A stretch of DNA of 64,000 nt from assembly GCF_000745345.1 (NCBI RefSeq), contig NZ_JQNR01000005.1:1550001-1614000 (forward strand), in the 5' to 3' direction. How positions within the stretch are numbered: position 1 is the stretch's first letter; each line of letters begins with the position of its first letter. Made by a program: the position numbers and the translations under genes. The stretch is from Actinacidiphila yeochonensis CN732 (GTDB lineage: Bacteria > Actinomycetota > Actinomycetes > Streptomycetales > Streptomycetaceae). A model generated the notes under the pieces. The model was not told where the DNA came from and did no database searches. It worked only from the letters and a program-made list of their open reading frames with translations. This document shows, piece after piece, positions 1 through 8,856 of the stretch.

Positions 1-2
1 GC

Positions 3-470
3 GCCGAGAAGTGCAACTTCGGCCAGGAGGTGGCCTTCACGCACGACGGCCGCCCGTTCCTGGCGTACTCCTCGCGTACCTGGGTGCTCGACGCCGAGGG
101 CAACAAGGACCGCCCGCTGGAGAGCGAGACCGGCTTCTGGCGGATCGACGCCGAGCGCAAGGTCGACGTCACGATCACCCGTGACGAGGGTGTCGTCGAG
201 ATCTGGACCGGAGAGCTGGCCGAGGGCAAGCCGCAGATCGACCTCGTCACGGACGCCGTGGCCCGGCTGCCGGTGGCGCCCGACTACAGCGGCGGCAAGC
301 GGCTGTACGGCTACGTCAAGAGCGACCTGATGTGGGTGGGCGAGAAGTCCACCCCGGCGGTGCCGATGCGCCCCTACATGTCCGCGCACCTGAAGAAGGT
401 GGTGGACCCGCGCGAGTGGGCCGCCGACCTGAAGGACCTCCCGGACGACGGCATCGCGTTCTTCAAGTAG
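3..470 (+). CDS. Nitrobindin-family heme protein, 5'-truncated by the window
   Basis: The visible 155 residues match the C-terminal part of the nitrobindin/THAP4-like heme-binding beta-barrel family (FABP-like fold). Members bind ferric heme and are proposed to isomerise peroxynitrite in the cytoplasm. Family-like segments are GQEVAFTHDGRPFLAY near the visible start, RTWVLD, GFWRID, and a late histidine in PYMSAHLKKV that fits the proximal heme ligand. The reading frame is open from base 3, so the true start and the N-terminal motif lie upstream. The GTG at 30 lies inside the conserved region and should not be taken as the start. The gene ends 165 bases before nur on the same strand. The family call is solid; the enzymatic role is inferred. 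Confidence 0.85.
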   Translation, partial: AEKCNFGQEVAFTHDGRPFLAYSSRTWVLDAEGNKDRPLESETGFWRIDAERKVDVTITRDEGVVEIWTGELAEGKPQIDLVTDAVARLPVAPDYSGGKRLYGYVKSDLMWVGEKSTPAVPMRPYMSAHLKKVVDPREWAADLKDLPDDGIAFFK

Positions 471-635
471 GCGAGGCGTTCTCGGGAGGCGTTCCCCAAG
501 ATCCCCGGGGGCGCTCCCCACGAGGGGCGGGCCGGGCGGCCCGCCCCTTCCGCGTCCGGGCTTCCGCCCGCCGGGTCCGCGGCGGCCCGCCGCCGTTCCG
601 GGGGCTGCCGGGTGCCTCCGACCTACACTTGCCGT

Positions 636-1091
636 GTGGCGAGCACCGACTGGAAGAGCGACCTGCGGCAGCGCGGCTACCGGCTGACCCCGCAGCGCGA
701 GCTTGTCCTGGAGGCCGTCGACACCCTCCAGCACGCGACGCCGGAGGGCATCCTGTGCGAGGTGCGCAAGACCGCCTCCGGCATCAACATCTCCACCGTC
801 TACCGGACCCTGGAGCTGCTGGAGGAGCTGGGCCTGGTCAACCACGCCCACCTCGGGCACGGCGCCCCCACCTACCACCTGGCCGACCGCTACGACCACA
901 TGCACCTGGTCTGCCGCGACTGCGACCGGGTGACCGAGGCCGACGTGGAGCTGGCCGCCCCGCTCAAGGCGGAGCTGCGCGAACGGTTCGGCTTCGAAAC
1001 GGACATGCAGCACTTCGCGATCTTCGGCCGCTGCCGCGACTGCGCGCGGGACGCCGCACCCGAGGGGCCGGCCGGGCCCGAGGGTTCCTGA
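636..1091 (+). CDS. nur: Fur-family nickel-responsive regulator Nur
   Basis: This 151-residue Fur-family repressor has an N-terminal winged helix and a C-terminal dimerisation domain with two CxxC pairs (CRDC at 93-96 and CRDC at 133-136) for structural zinc. Counting from GTG 636, it has His33, His70, His72, His88, His90 and His126. The H70/H72/H126 set is the nickel site I recall for S. coelicolor Nur, which controls nickel uptake and the choice of superoxide dismutase. The start is GTG 636: a TACACT -10 (624-629) ends six bases before it, so the mRNA is probably leaderless, and upstream residues look non-native. Fur or Zur are the alternatives, but the histidine pattern favours Nur. Confidence 0.85.
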   Translation: MASTDWKSDLRQRGYRLTPQRELVLEAVDTLQHATPEGILCEVRKTASGINISTVYRTLELLEELGLVNHAHLGHGAPTYHLADRYDHMHLVCRDCDRVTEADVELAAPLKAELRERFGFETDMQHFAIFGRCRDCARDAAPEGPAGPEGS

Positions 1092-1210
1092 GCGGTCGGC
1101 GCCCCGGCCGCCCCGGCTGCCGGGGGGCGGGCCTTCCGTACCCCGCCCGCGGTGTCCCGAGGGGCGGAAGCCGACGGGCGGTGCGTGCGTACAGTCGTAC
1201 GCTTGACGGC

Positions 1211-2182
1211 ATGACGAAGAGCCCCTTGCTGTCGCTGCCCGGCGCCGTCCCCGCGGAAGGCCCTGACGAGGGTGTCGCCGCCCACTACGGCGACTTCTTC
1301 CGCGAACAGCGCGCGCTGGCGGACGGCACCGGCTTCGTGGACCTCTCGCACCGCGGCGTGGTCACCGTCTCGGGCGCGGACCGGCTGTCCTGGCTGCACC
1401 TGCTGCTCACCCAGCACGTCGAGCAACTGCCGCCGCAGCAGGCGGTGGAGGCGCTGGTCCTGTCCGCGCACGGCCACATCGAGCACGCCCTGTACCTGGT
1501 CGACGACGGCGCCACCACCTGGGTGCACGTCGAGCCCGGTACGCAGGAGGCGCTGACGGCCTACCTGGAGAGCATGAAGTTCTTCTACCGGGTGGAGGTC
1601 GAGGACGCCACCGACCGGTACGCCGTGGTGTACCTGCCGGCCGGTTCGATCACCCCGCTCGACCCGTCCTGGACGGTCCGCGAGACCGCCCACGGCCGGG
1701 ACGTGTTCGTGCCGCGCGAGCGGCTGGAGGAGTTCGCGGCGCAGGCCGGCCCGCCGGCCGGGGTGCTCGCGCACGAGGCGCTGCGGATCGAGGCGCACCG
1801 CCCCCGGCTGGGCCTGGAGACCGACCACCGCACCATCCCGCACGAGCTCGGCTGGCTGGAGAGCGCGGTCCACCTCGACAAGGGCTGCTACCGGGGCCAG
1901 GAGACCGTCGCCCGGGTGCACAACCTGGGCCGTCCGCCGCGCCGCCTGGTCTTCCTGCACCTGGACGGCAGCGAGGTGCGGCTGCCCGGGCACGGCGCGC
2001 CGGTGCGGATCGCGGAGGAGGGCGGGGACGGCCGGACGGTCGGCTTCGTCACGTCCTCGGCACGGCACTGGGAGCTGGGGCCGATCGCGCTGGCGCTGGT
2101 GAAGCGGAACACCCCGGAGCGGGCCACGCTGATCGCCGACGAGAACACGGCGGCGGCCCAGGAGACGGTGGTCGCCCCGTAG
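1211..2182 (+). CDS. ygfZ: YgfZ/GcvT-type folate-binding protein
   Basis: This 323-residue protein belongs to the YgfZ (IbaG/Iba57-like) branch of the GcvT fold. These are folate-binding proteins that help repair or assemble Fe-S clusters in the cytosol. The diagnostic signature K-G-C-Y-x-G-Q-E is present in the segment LDKGCYRGQETVARV, about two thirds along. The N-terminal half carries the tetrahydrofolate-binding aminomethyltransferase-like domain and the C-terminal part the small beta-barrel. The start is ATG 1211. A TACGCT hexamer ends seven bases before it, consistent with a leaderless or nearly leaderless mRNA. The gene converges on dtd. Confidence 0.9.
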   Translation: MTKSPLLSLPGAVPAEGPDEGVAAHYGDFFREQRALADGTGFVDLSHRGVVTVSGADRLSWLHLLLTQHVEQLPPQQAVEALVLSAHGHIEHALYLVDDGATTWVHVEPGTQEALTAYLESMKFFYRVEVEDATDRYAVVYLPAGSITPLDPSWTVRETAHGRDVFVPRERLEEFAAQAGPPAGVLAHEALRIEAHRPRLGLETDHRTIPHELGWLESAVHLDKGCYRGQETVARVHNLGRPPRRLVFLHLDGSEVRLPGHGAPVRIAEEGGDGRTVGFVTSSARHWELGPIALALVKRNTPERATLIADENTAAAQETVVAP

Positions 2183-2195
2183 CTCTCGCCTCTCG

Positions 2196-2249
2196 GCCCC
2201 GGCCCCGAAGGCACGGGTCCGGGTCCGGGGCCGGGTCCGGGGCCGGGGC
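2196..2249. terminator. Probable terminator between convergent ygfZ and dtd
   Basis: Inverted arms of 12 bases at 2196-2207 and 2238-2249 (GCCCCGGCCCCG and its complement) flank a 30-base GC-rich loop. The sequence is itself repetitive, so the fold is less certain than other hairpins in this window. Confidence 0.45.
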
Positions 2250-2267
2250 TCGGAGGTGCGGACCGCC

Positions 2268-2693
2268 TCAGAAGTCGAGGACGACGGTGAAGGGGCCGTC
2301 GTTGGTGAGCGACACCTTCATGTCCGCGCCGAAGACGCCGGTGGCCACCGTGGCGCCCAGCGAACGCAGTTGCGCCACCACCTCGTCCACCAGCGGCTCG
2401 GCCAGCGAACCCGGCGCGGCGGCGTTCCAGGTGGGTCGGCGCCCCTTGCGGGCGTCACCGTAAAGCGTGAACTGGCTGACCACCAGAAGAGGGGCGTCGA
2501 TGTCGGAGCAGGAGCGTTCCTCCGGCAGGATGCGCAGGCTCCACAGCTTGCGCGCCAGAGCCGCCGCCTTCTCCTTGGTGTCGTCGTGGGTCACCCCGAC
2601 CAGGACGCACAGCCCCGGCCTGTCGATGGCTCCGACGGTCTCCCCGCCGACCACGACCTTCGCCTCGCTCACCCGTTGGGCCACCGCTCGCAT
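2268..2693 (-). CDS. dtd: D-aminoacyl-tRNA deacylase
   Basis: This 141-residue protein hydrolyses D-aminoacyl-tRNA (and Gly-tRNA-Ala), preventing D-amino acids from entering proteins. Hallmarks are the N-terminal MRAVxQRV segment, the catalytic SQFTLYGD motif and the C-terminal [10 protein letters not shown] motif, which is the G-P cis-dipeptide region. Length matches the family. ATG 2693 gives the conserved N-terminus. A second in-frame ATG at 2702 would add only three residues. It is divergent from the rsiG region. Confidence 0.95.
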   Translation of the reverse strand: MRAVAQRVSEAKVVVGGETVGAIDRPGLCVLVGVTHDDTKEKAAALARKLWSLRILPEERSCSDIDAPLLVVSQFTLYGDARKGRRPTWNAAAPGSLAEPLVDEVVAQLRSLGATVATGVFGADMKVSLTNDGPFTVVLDF

Positions 2694-2896
2694 GCCGCTC
2701 ATTGTGGCGCTCCCGTCCGGTTTCCCCCAAACGGGTGAGGCGGTGCGGTGGGCCGACCGGGTGCGGCCGGTCGGCGGCTTCGTACACCTGTCGTGACGGC
2801 CGTTCGGGTGCAGAGACGCTGCGGGCGGCACGTGCCAGGTGGCAGCATCGAGCCGGGCGGCGTACGGGTCGGCCGCCCGGAGGGGACGTCGCAGGC

Positions 2897-3177
2897 ATGA
2901 CCACATCCGGCACCGGAGAGCCGTCGGGCACCGCCGAGACGGCCGTGCCCGGCACCCCCGTACCGACGGCCGCCGTCCCGGCGGCGCCCACGAGGAAGGG
3001 CCATCCCATGCTGAAGGCCGACGCGACGGGCCCGCTGCGGCCGCCCGCCCCGCGCAGCCCGCTCGCGGACCACGCGGCGCCCGGCGCCGCCGTGCCCGAT
3101 CCCGCGGACCCGCCGACGGCGGGAGCCGTCCGGGAGGCCGGCCCGGACGCCGGGGACGCCGGGCGGGGGCCGGGCGG
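2897..3177 (+). other. Codon-biased N-terminal segment of rsiG in another frame
   Basis: From ATG 2897, with an AGGGGA-like ribosome site upstream, one frame shows actinomycete codon bias for about 90 codons and encodes a Pro/Ala/Thr-rich tail beginning [11 protein letters not shown]. It continues without a stop, but the bias switches to another frame at the G-rich stretch around 3161-3180, where the conserved RsiG core begins. Adding one base in that G-run would fuse the two in frame. This is either a real single-base deletion or a sequencing error in a homopolymer-like tract. Confidence 0.6.
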
Positions 3178-3735
3178 GTGCGGGACGCGGGCGGCGTGGA
3201 CGCCCTGCTCGCCGCTCTGGACGCCGACGTCCTCCTGGCCGCGCTGGACCTGGCCGCGCTGCGCGCCCTGCGGCGCGAGGCACAGCGGGAGGAGGCCGAC
3301 CTGTCGTACCTGCGGCGCATGCTGCACGGCCGGATCGACATCCTCCAGGCCGAGCTGGGCCGGCGCGGCGGGCGGCAGCCCGCCGAGGGCAGTCCCGCGG
3401 AGGCCGCGCCGGTCGTGGACCGGCTCTCGGAGATCCTGGCCGACGGGCCGGCCCCGGTCCGCTCCTCCGCCCGGCACGTCACCCTCGGCACGCCGCTGAC
3501 CCGGCGGGTGCGGGCACTGGCCGAGGCGGTGCTCTCCGAGGTGGAGCTCTCCGACCTCGACGCCCGCACCGACCCCGAGCTGAACACGGCCATGCGTCGG
3601 CTGGCCCGGCACGAGAGCTACGTCTCCCGGCGTCGGCAGGCCCTCCAGCGGGCGGTCGACGGCTGCTCGGCCGAGATCACCCGCCGCTACCGGGTCGGCG
3701 AGGCCCGGATCGAGGACCTGCTCCCGGAGGACTGA
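3178..3735 (+). CDS. rsiG: RsiG, c-di-GMP-dependent anti-sigma factor for WhiG
   Basis: The core is a helical-hairpin protein with two copies of the E-x3-S-x2-R-x3-Q-x3-D signature described for RsiG, which with c-di-GMP sequesters the sporulation sigma factor WhiG. Counting from GTG 3178, motif 1 is E39-S43-R46-H50-D54 and motif 2 is E146-S150-R153-Q157-D161. Motif 1 has His where the consensus has Gln; motif 2 is perfect. Other recognisable segments are [11 protein letters not shown] and [13 protein letters not shown] 3178 is the first usable start in this frame, giving 185 residues; GTG 3196 is an alternative. The true start may be ATG 2897 in another frame, upstream of an apparent frameshift. 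Identity of the core is strong. Confidence 0.85.
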   Translation: MRDAGGVDALLAALDADVLLAALDLAALRALRREAQREEADLSYLRRMLHGRIDILQAELGRRGGRQPAEGSPAEAAPVVDRLSEILADGPAPVRSSARHVTLGTPLTRRVRALAEAVLSEVELSDLDARTDPELNTAMRRLARHESYVSRRRQALQRAVDGCSAEITRRYRVGEARIEDLLPED

Positions 3736-4325
3736 TCCCGCCGCGCTCGGCCCGTCTCGTCTCGTCTCAGCTCGGCCCGGCTCGGCCCGGCTCGGCTCGT
3801 CTCGTCTCGCCGGGTGCCGGCGACGGCCGGCGGGCCGCCGGGGAGGCTGCGGACGCGTGGCCGGCGACGAGGTCGGCGCGCGGGCGGTCACGCGCCGGAC
3901 CCGGACGCGCCCTCGACGCGGCCTGGCCGCGCACGGTGCTCTCGGACGAGTCGGTCCGCTGCTTCCCGCAGCCGGTCCGGCCGGCCGACCCGGCCGCGTC
4001 CGCGATCCCCCGGGGCGCACATCCACTGCACCGGCAGCAGGCCGGAGGGCATCGCCCTTCGCCCTTCGCCCGTCGCCCTTCGCCCCGTCCCCGCGACGCG
4101 GCCTGAGGGCACCGCGTCGCAGGTGGGGGAGTTGCGGAGCGGCCGTGACCGCATGATCACCAGCCCGTTTGAGCCGGCCGGACGTCTCCTGAAGGCCGGC
4201 TGACCCGGTCCACCGGCCGGCGCCCCGCCGCGCCCCGCCCGTCGTCCTCCTCCGGGCCCGCCCCGCTGCCCGCCGCCCCGAAATCCCTGTGCGCGGCGGG
4301 GAGACGAGTGCGTACGGTGCCTCGC
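3736..4325. repeat. Gene-free spacer with simple repeats
   Basis: No gene is convincing in these ~590 bases. Bases 3746-3810 are a mosaic of CTCGGCCCGG and CTCGT units. Bases 4050-4093 repeat CGCCCTT units. A short stretch around 3909-4050 has codon-like composition but no start and no recognisable product, and may be a remnant. Confidence 0.6.
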
Positions 4326-5588
4326 GTGACCATCGACATCCGCACCGTCAAGGAGTCCGACCTCGCCGAGTGGGTGCGCGCCCTCAATACGGGCTTCCAC
4401 CGTGCTCCGACCAGTCCGCCGGAGGAGGTGGCGGTCCGCGGTTCCCGGCTCGACCTGGACCGCACCCGCGGCGCTTTCGACGGCGACCGCTGCGTCGCCA
4501 CCTTCCGCAGCATGCCGCGGGAGCTGACCGTGCCCGGCGGCGCGGTGCTGCCCGCCTCGGCGGTCACCAACGTCTCGGTGACCAGCACCCACCGGCGCCG
4601 CGGCCTGGCCAGCCGCATGATGGCCGCCGACCTGGCCGACGCCAAGGCCCGCGGTGACGCCGTGTCGATCCTGATCGCCGCCGAGTACCCGATCTACGGC
4701 CGGTTCGGCTTCGGCCCGGCCACCTGGGTGTCCGAGTGGTCGGTCGACGTGCCGCGCGCCCAGCTCGACCGCCGCTACTCCGGTCCCGAGGACGGCGGCC
4801 GGGTGGACCTGGCCGCGCAGGAGGAGGTGCGACGGCTCGGCCCGGACCTGCACGACCGGTTCCGGGCCGGCGTCCCGGGCGCGATCAACCGCCCGGGGTA
4901 CTGGTGGGAGATGAACACCGGCCAGGCCCAGTACCCCGGCGACGGCTGGCGCGAGCCCTACTGGGCCTTCTACCGGAACCCGGCCGGCGAGGTGGAGGGC
5001 CTGGCCGCCTGGGTCGTGAACGACCGCGAGTGGCGGGGCAAGCTGCCCCACACGGAGCTGGCGGTGCTGGGGCTGACGGCCACCACGGCCGCCGCCGAGG
5101 GGGCGCTGTGGCGGTTCCTGCTGTCGCTGGACTGGATAGCCCGGCTGCGGACCGGGTTCCGCCCGCCGGACGACGTCCTGCCGCTGCTGCTGGGCGACCC
5201 GCGGGCCGCCCTCGTCGAGGCGAACGCCGACTTCATGTGGCTGCGGCTGCTGGACGTCCCCGTGGCGCTGTCGGCCCGCACCTACGCCGGCGGGCCCGCC
5301 TCCCTGGTGCTGGAGGTGCGCGACGAGGCTGGCCTGGCCGGGGGCCGGTTCCGGCTGGAGACGGCCGCGGACGGCACGGCCGTCTGCGCGCCCGTCACGG
5401 CCGCGGCCCCGGCGGACGCGGACCTCTCGATGGACGTCGGCGACCTCGCCTGCCTCTACCTCGGCGACGAGTCCGCGAGCCGGCTGGCCGCGCTGGGCCG
5501 GGTCACCGAGCACCGCGCGGGGGCGGTGGCCGCGGCGACCGGGCTCTTCCGCACGCCGCGCCGCCCCTGGTGCCCCGACGTCTTCTGA
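4326..5588 (+). CDS. Eis-family GNAT N-acetyltransferase
   Basis: This 420-residue protein has the three-part Eis architecture: an N-terminal GNAT domain, a second degenerate GNAT-like domain and a C-terminal sterol-carrier-like domain. Acetyl-CoA binding is seen in VSVTSTHRRRGLASRMM, and the YPIYGRFGFG segment is typical. Mycobacterial Eis acetylates lysines and several amines of aminoglycosides; the natural substrate here is unknown. The start is GTG 4326: a TACGGT hexamer at 4312-4317 lies eight bases upstream, pointing to a leaderless transcript. GTG 4308 is in frame but would precede the promoter. The gene stands alone, convergent with the next GNAT gene. Confidence 0.85.
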   Translation: MTIDIRTVKESDLAEWVRALNTGFHRAPTSPPEEVAVRGSRLDLDRTRGAFDGDRCVATFRSMPRELTVPGGAVLPASAVTNVSVTSTHRRRGLASRMMAADLADAKARGDAVSILIAAEYPIYGRFGFGPATWVSEWSVDVPRAQLDRRYSGPEDGGRVDLAAQEEVRRLGPDLHDRFRAGVPGAINRPGYWWEMNTGQAQYPGDGWREPYWAFYRNPAGEVEGLAAWVVNDREWRGKLPHTELAVLGLTATTAAAEGALWRFLLSLDWIARLRTGFRPPDDVLPLLLGDPRAALVEANADFMWLRLLDVPVALSARTYAGGPASLVLEVRDEAGLAGGRFRLETAADGTAVCAPVTAAAPADADLSMDVGDLACLYLGDESASRLAALGRVTEHRAGAVAAATGLFRTPRRPWCPDVF

Positions 5589-5720
5589 CGCCCGGGTTCC
5601 GACGCGGCCGGTCCTGACGGTCCGGTCATGACGGGTCCCCGGCCCGGGCAGGGGGCGCTCCGGGGGGCGGCGGGCGGCACCGACCGGCATGCGCCGACGG
5701 CCGAAGGGCCGGGGCGGGGG

Positions 5721-6131
5721 CTACCGGAGGTGCTGGACCATCCAGCGCTCCGGGTCGGGCAGCGGCTCGAACCCGGCCTTGGCGTACACGCCGTGGGCGT
5801 CCTGCGTGGCCAGCAGGACGCGGCGCACGCCGCACGGGGCGAGGTGGTCGCGTACGGCCCGGGCGAGCCGGGTGCCCAGCCCGCGCCCCCGGGCCTCCCG
5901 GTCGACGTAGACGTCGCAGAGCCAGGCGAACGTCTCGTGGTCGGTGACCACCCTCGCGTAGCCGCGCTGCTCCCCGGTGGCCACCTCGTAGGCGCCGAAG
6001 TTGAGCGAGCCGGCCACCGCGGCCTCCTGCTTCTCCAGTGTCCGGCCGGCGGCCCAGTAGGAGTCGGTGGACAGCCACCGGTGCACGCGGGGGACGTCCA
6101 GGCGGGCGGGGTCCGTGGAAATCTCGTACAT
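5721..6131 (-). CDS. GNAT-family N-acetyltransferase
   Basis: This 136-residue single-domain GNAT protein has motif A in DVYVDREARGRGLGTRLARAV, giving the pyrophosphate-binding R-G-x-G-x-G/A turn. Motif B is the GVYAKAGFEPL segment, and the C-terminus DPERWMVQH is common in small Streptomyces GNATs annotated for amine or antibiotic acetylation. The substrate cannot be inferred. The gene is divergent from the dapA-like gene, with about 80 bases between the starts. Confidence 0.85.
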   Translation of the reverse strand: MYEISTDPARLDVPRVHRWLSTDSYWAAGRTLEKQEAAVAGSLNFGAYEVATGEQRGYARVVTDHETFAWLCDVYVDREARGRGLGTRLARAVRDHLAPCGVRRVLLATQDAHGVYAKAGFEPLPDPERWMVQHLR

Positions 6132-6213
6132 GACCGGGAGCGTAGTTCTGCTTAATGGTTCGCGTACAGCAATTAACTGGACCTTGACTACGGGCCGGCG
6201 TCACACTCGTCGC

Positions 6214-7254
6214 ATGATCCATGTACCGCTCGTCACGCCCTTCGCGGCGGACGGCCGACTGGACGAGGCCGCGCTCGCGGACCTCGCGCAAGGGGTACTG
6301 GCCGACGGCGCCGCGGGGCTCGTCGCGCTCGGCACCACGGGGGAGCCGTCCGCGCTCGAACCGGAGGAGCGGGCGGCCGTCACCGCCGTCGTCGGGCGGG
6401 CGTGCCGGGAGCACGGCGCCCGCTTCACCCTCGGCGTGCAGGGCGGCGACACCCGCGGCACCGCCCGGGCCCTGGCGGCCCTGGAGCGGCTGCCGCAGCC
6501 GCCGGACGCCGCGCTGGTGACCGTGCCGGCGTTCACCCGTCCGGGGGAGGCCGGGGTGATCGCGCACTTCCGCACCCTGGCCGCGGCCTCGCCGGTGCCC
6601 CTGATCGCCTACCACGTGCCCTACCGCACCGCCCAGCCACTGGGCGCCGCGGCGCTGCTGGACCTGGCGGCCATCCCCGGCGTGGCCGGCGTGAAGTACG
6701 CGGCCGGCGGGATCGACGCGGAGGCGGTGGAACTGCTGGGCGCGCTCGGCCGCGCCGAGGACTCCGAGGACTCCGAGGACTCCGAGGATTCCGAGGGCAC
6801 CGGCGGTGGCTCTGGCGGTGGCTCTGGCGGTGGCTCAGGCGGTGGCGCCCTCGGCGGTGGTGCCAGCGGTGCCAGTGGTGGCGGCTTCGAGGTGCTGGCC
6901 GGGGACGACGTGGTCGCGCCGGCGCTGCTGGCGCTGGGCGCGCACGGCGGCATCCTGGCCTCCGCCCATCTGGCCACCGCGCGCTGGGCCGAACTGGCCG
7001 CCGGCGGCGGGCGCGCCCTGGGCCACCGGCTGGCGGCGGTGGCCGCCGCCCTCTTCCGGGAGCCGAACCCCGTCGTCGTCAAGGCGGTGCTGCACGCCCA
7101 GGGCCGCATCCCCACCCCGGACGTGCGGTTGCCGCTCCTCCCGGCGGCCGCGGCCTCCCGTACGGCGGCGCTGGCGGCCCTGGAGCGGCTGGACGCGCTG
7201 CCGCCCGCCCCGGTGCGGGCCCCTGCACCGGTCACCGAGCCCGCCGCCCCGTAG
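6214..7254 (+). CDS. DapA-like (DHDPS/NAL family) aldolase with repeat-coded insertion
   Basis: This protein of the dihydrodipicolinate synthase/N-acetylneuraminate lyase TIM-barrel family forms a Schiff base with pyruvate and condenses it with an aldehyde. The family signature GTTGE is at 40-44, the active-site Tyr is in AYHVPY (Tyr133) and the Schiff-base Lys in GVKYAAG (Lys161). Residues 182-224 are an acidic-then-Gly/Ser linker, (EDS)n followed by (GGGS)n, which interrupts the barrel just before VLAGDD. ATG 6214 is chosen because a CACACT hexamer lies six bases upstream (leaderless type). With asd 350 bases downstream it could serve lysine/diaminopimelate synthesis, but the family is functionally broad. 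Confidence 0.8.
   Translation: MIHVPLVTPFAADGRLDEAALADLAQGVLADGAAGLVALGTTGEPSALEPEERAAVTAVVGRACREHGARFTLGVQGGDTRGTARALAALERLPQPPDAALVTVPAFTRPGEAGVIAHFRTLAAASPVPLIAYHVPYRTAQPLGAAALLDLAAIPGVAGVKYAAGGIDAEAVELLGALGRAEDSEDSEDSEDSEGTGGGSGGGSGGGSGGGALGGGASGASGGGFEVLAGDDVVAPALLALGAHGGILASAHLATARWAELAAGGGRALGHRLAAVAAALFREPNPVVVKAVLHAQGRIPTPDVRLPLLPAAAASRTAALAALERLDALPPAPVRAPAPVTEPAAP
6757..6885 (+). repeat. In-frame minisatellite inside the dapA-like gene
   Basis: Four GAGGACTCC-type units (9 bp) are followed by several GGCGGTGGCTCT-type units (12 bp) and degenerate derivatives. They stay in frame and encode EDS repeats then GGGS repeats. Both unit lengths are multiples of three, so copy-number change would keep the enzyme in frame. 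Confidence 0.85.
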
Positions 7255-7381
7255 CAACCGCCCGCCGTATGTCTCGGCGACTGGACCTGGGCGGCGCGGT
7301 ACCGGGTGACCGGGTGATACTCGAAGCGGCAGAACCCAGCGAAACGCCCCGAAAAGCGTGACCGTGTGTGGCAGGGCGTGA

Positions 7382-8653
<1,272 letters not shown>

Positions 8654-8694
8654 CGGCGGTGGCCCGCGGCTGAACGGCGGGCCGTGGCGGGAAG

Positions 8695-8730
8695 CGGCGG
8701 CGGGCGCGGTCAGGACCGCGCCCGCCGCCG
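8695..8730. terminator. Strong terminator hairpin after asd
   Basis: Near-perfect arms at 8695-8709 and 8716-8730 (CGGCGGCGGGCGCGG and its complement) with a 6-base loop lie between convergent asd and the peptidase gene. Confidence 0.75.
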
Positions 8731-8798
8731 GGCCGTTTCGCCGCCGGGCCGTTTCGCCGCCGGGCCGTTTCGCCGCCGCGCCGTTTCGCCGCCGGGCC
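8723..8798. repeat. 16-bp tandem repeat between convergent genes
   Basis: Units of CGCCGCCGGGCCGTTT begin at 8723, 8739, 8755 and 8771 (one G-to-C change), with a partial copy at 8787. It overlaps the right arm of the asd terminator. A second run built on GTCAGCCGTCCCC follows to about 8876. Confidence 0.9.
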
Positions 8799-8856
8799 GA
8801 GGGCCCGGGGCGGTCAGCCGTCCCCCGGGTCAGCCGTCGCGGTGAGCCGTCCCCGG

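Noticed and set aside
890-2068. Long minus-strand frame opposite ygfZ and nur (and many similar long Arg/Pro/Gly-rich frames throughout)
   Set aside because: Shadow of a high-GC gene on the other strand: no motifs, wrong codon bias and Arg/Gly/Pro composition.
3814-4203. 129-codon frame in the spacer before the Eis-type gene
   Set aside because: Arg/Gly/Pro-rich composition, no start signal and no recognisable domain.
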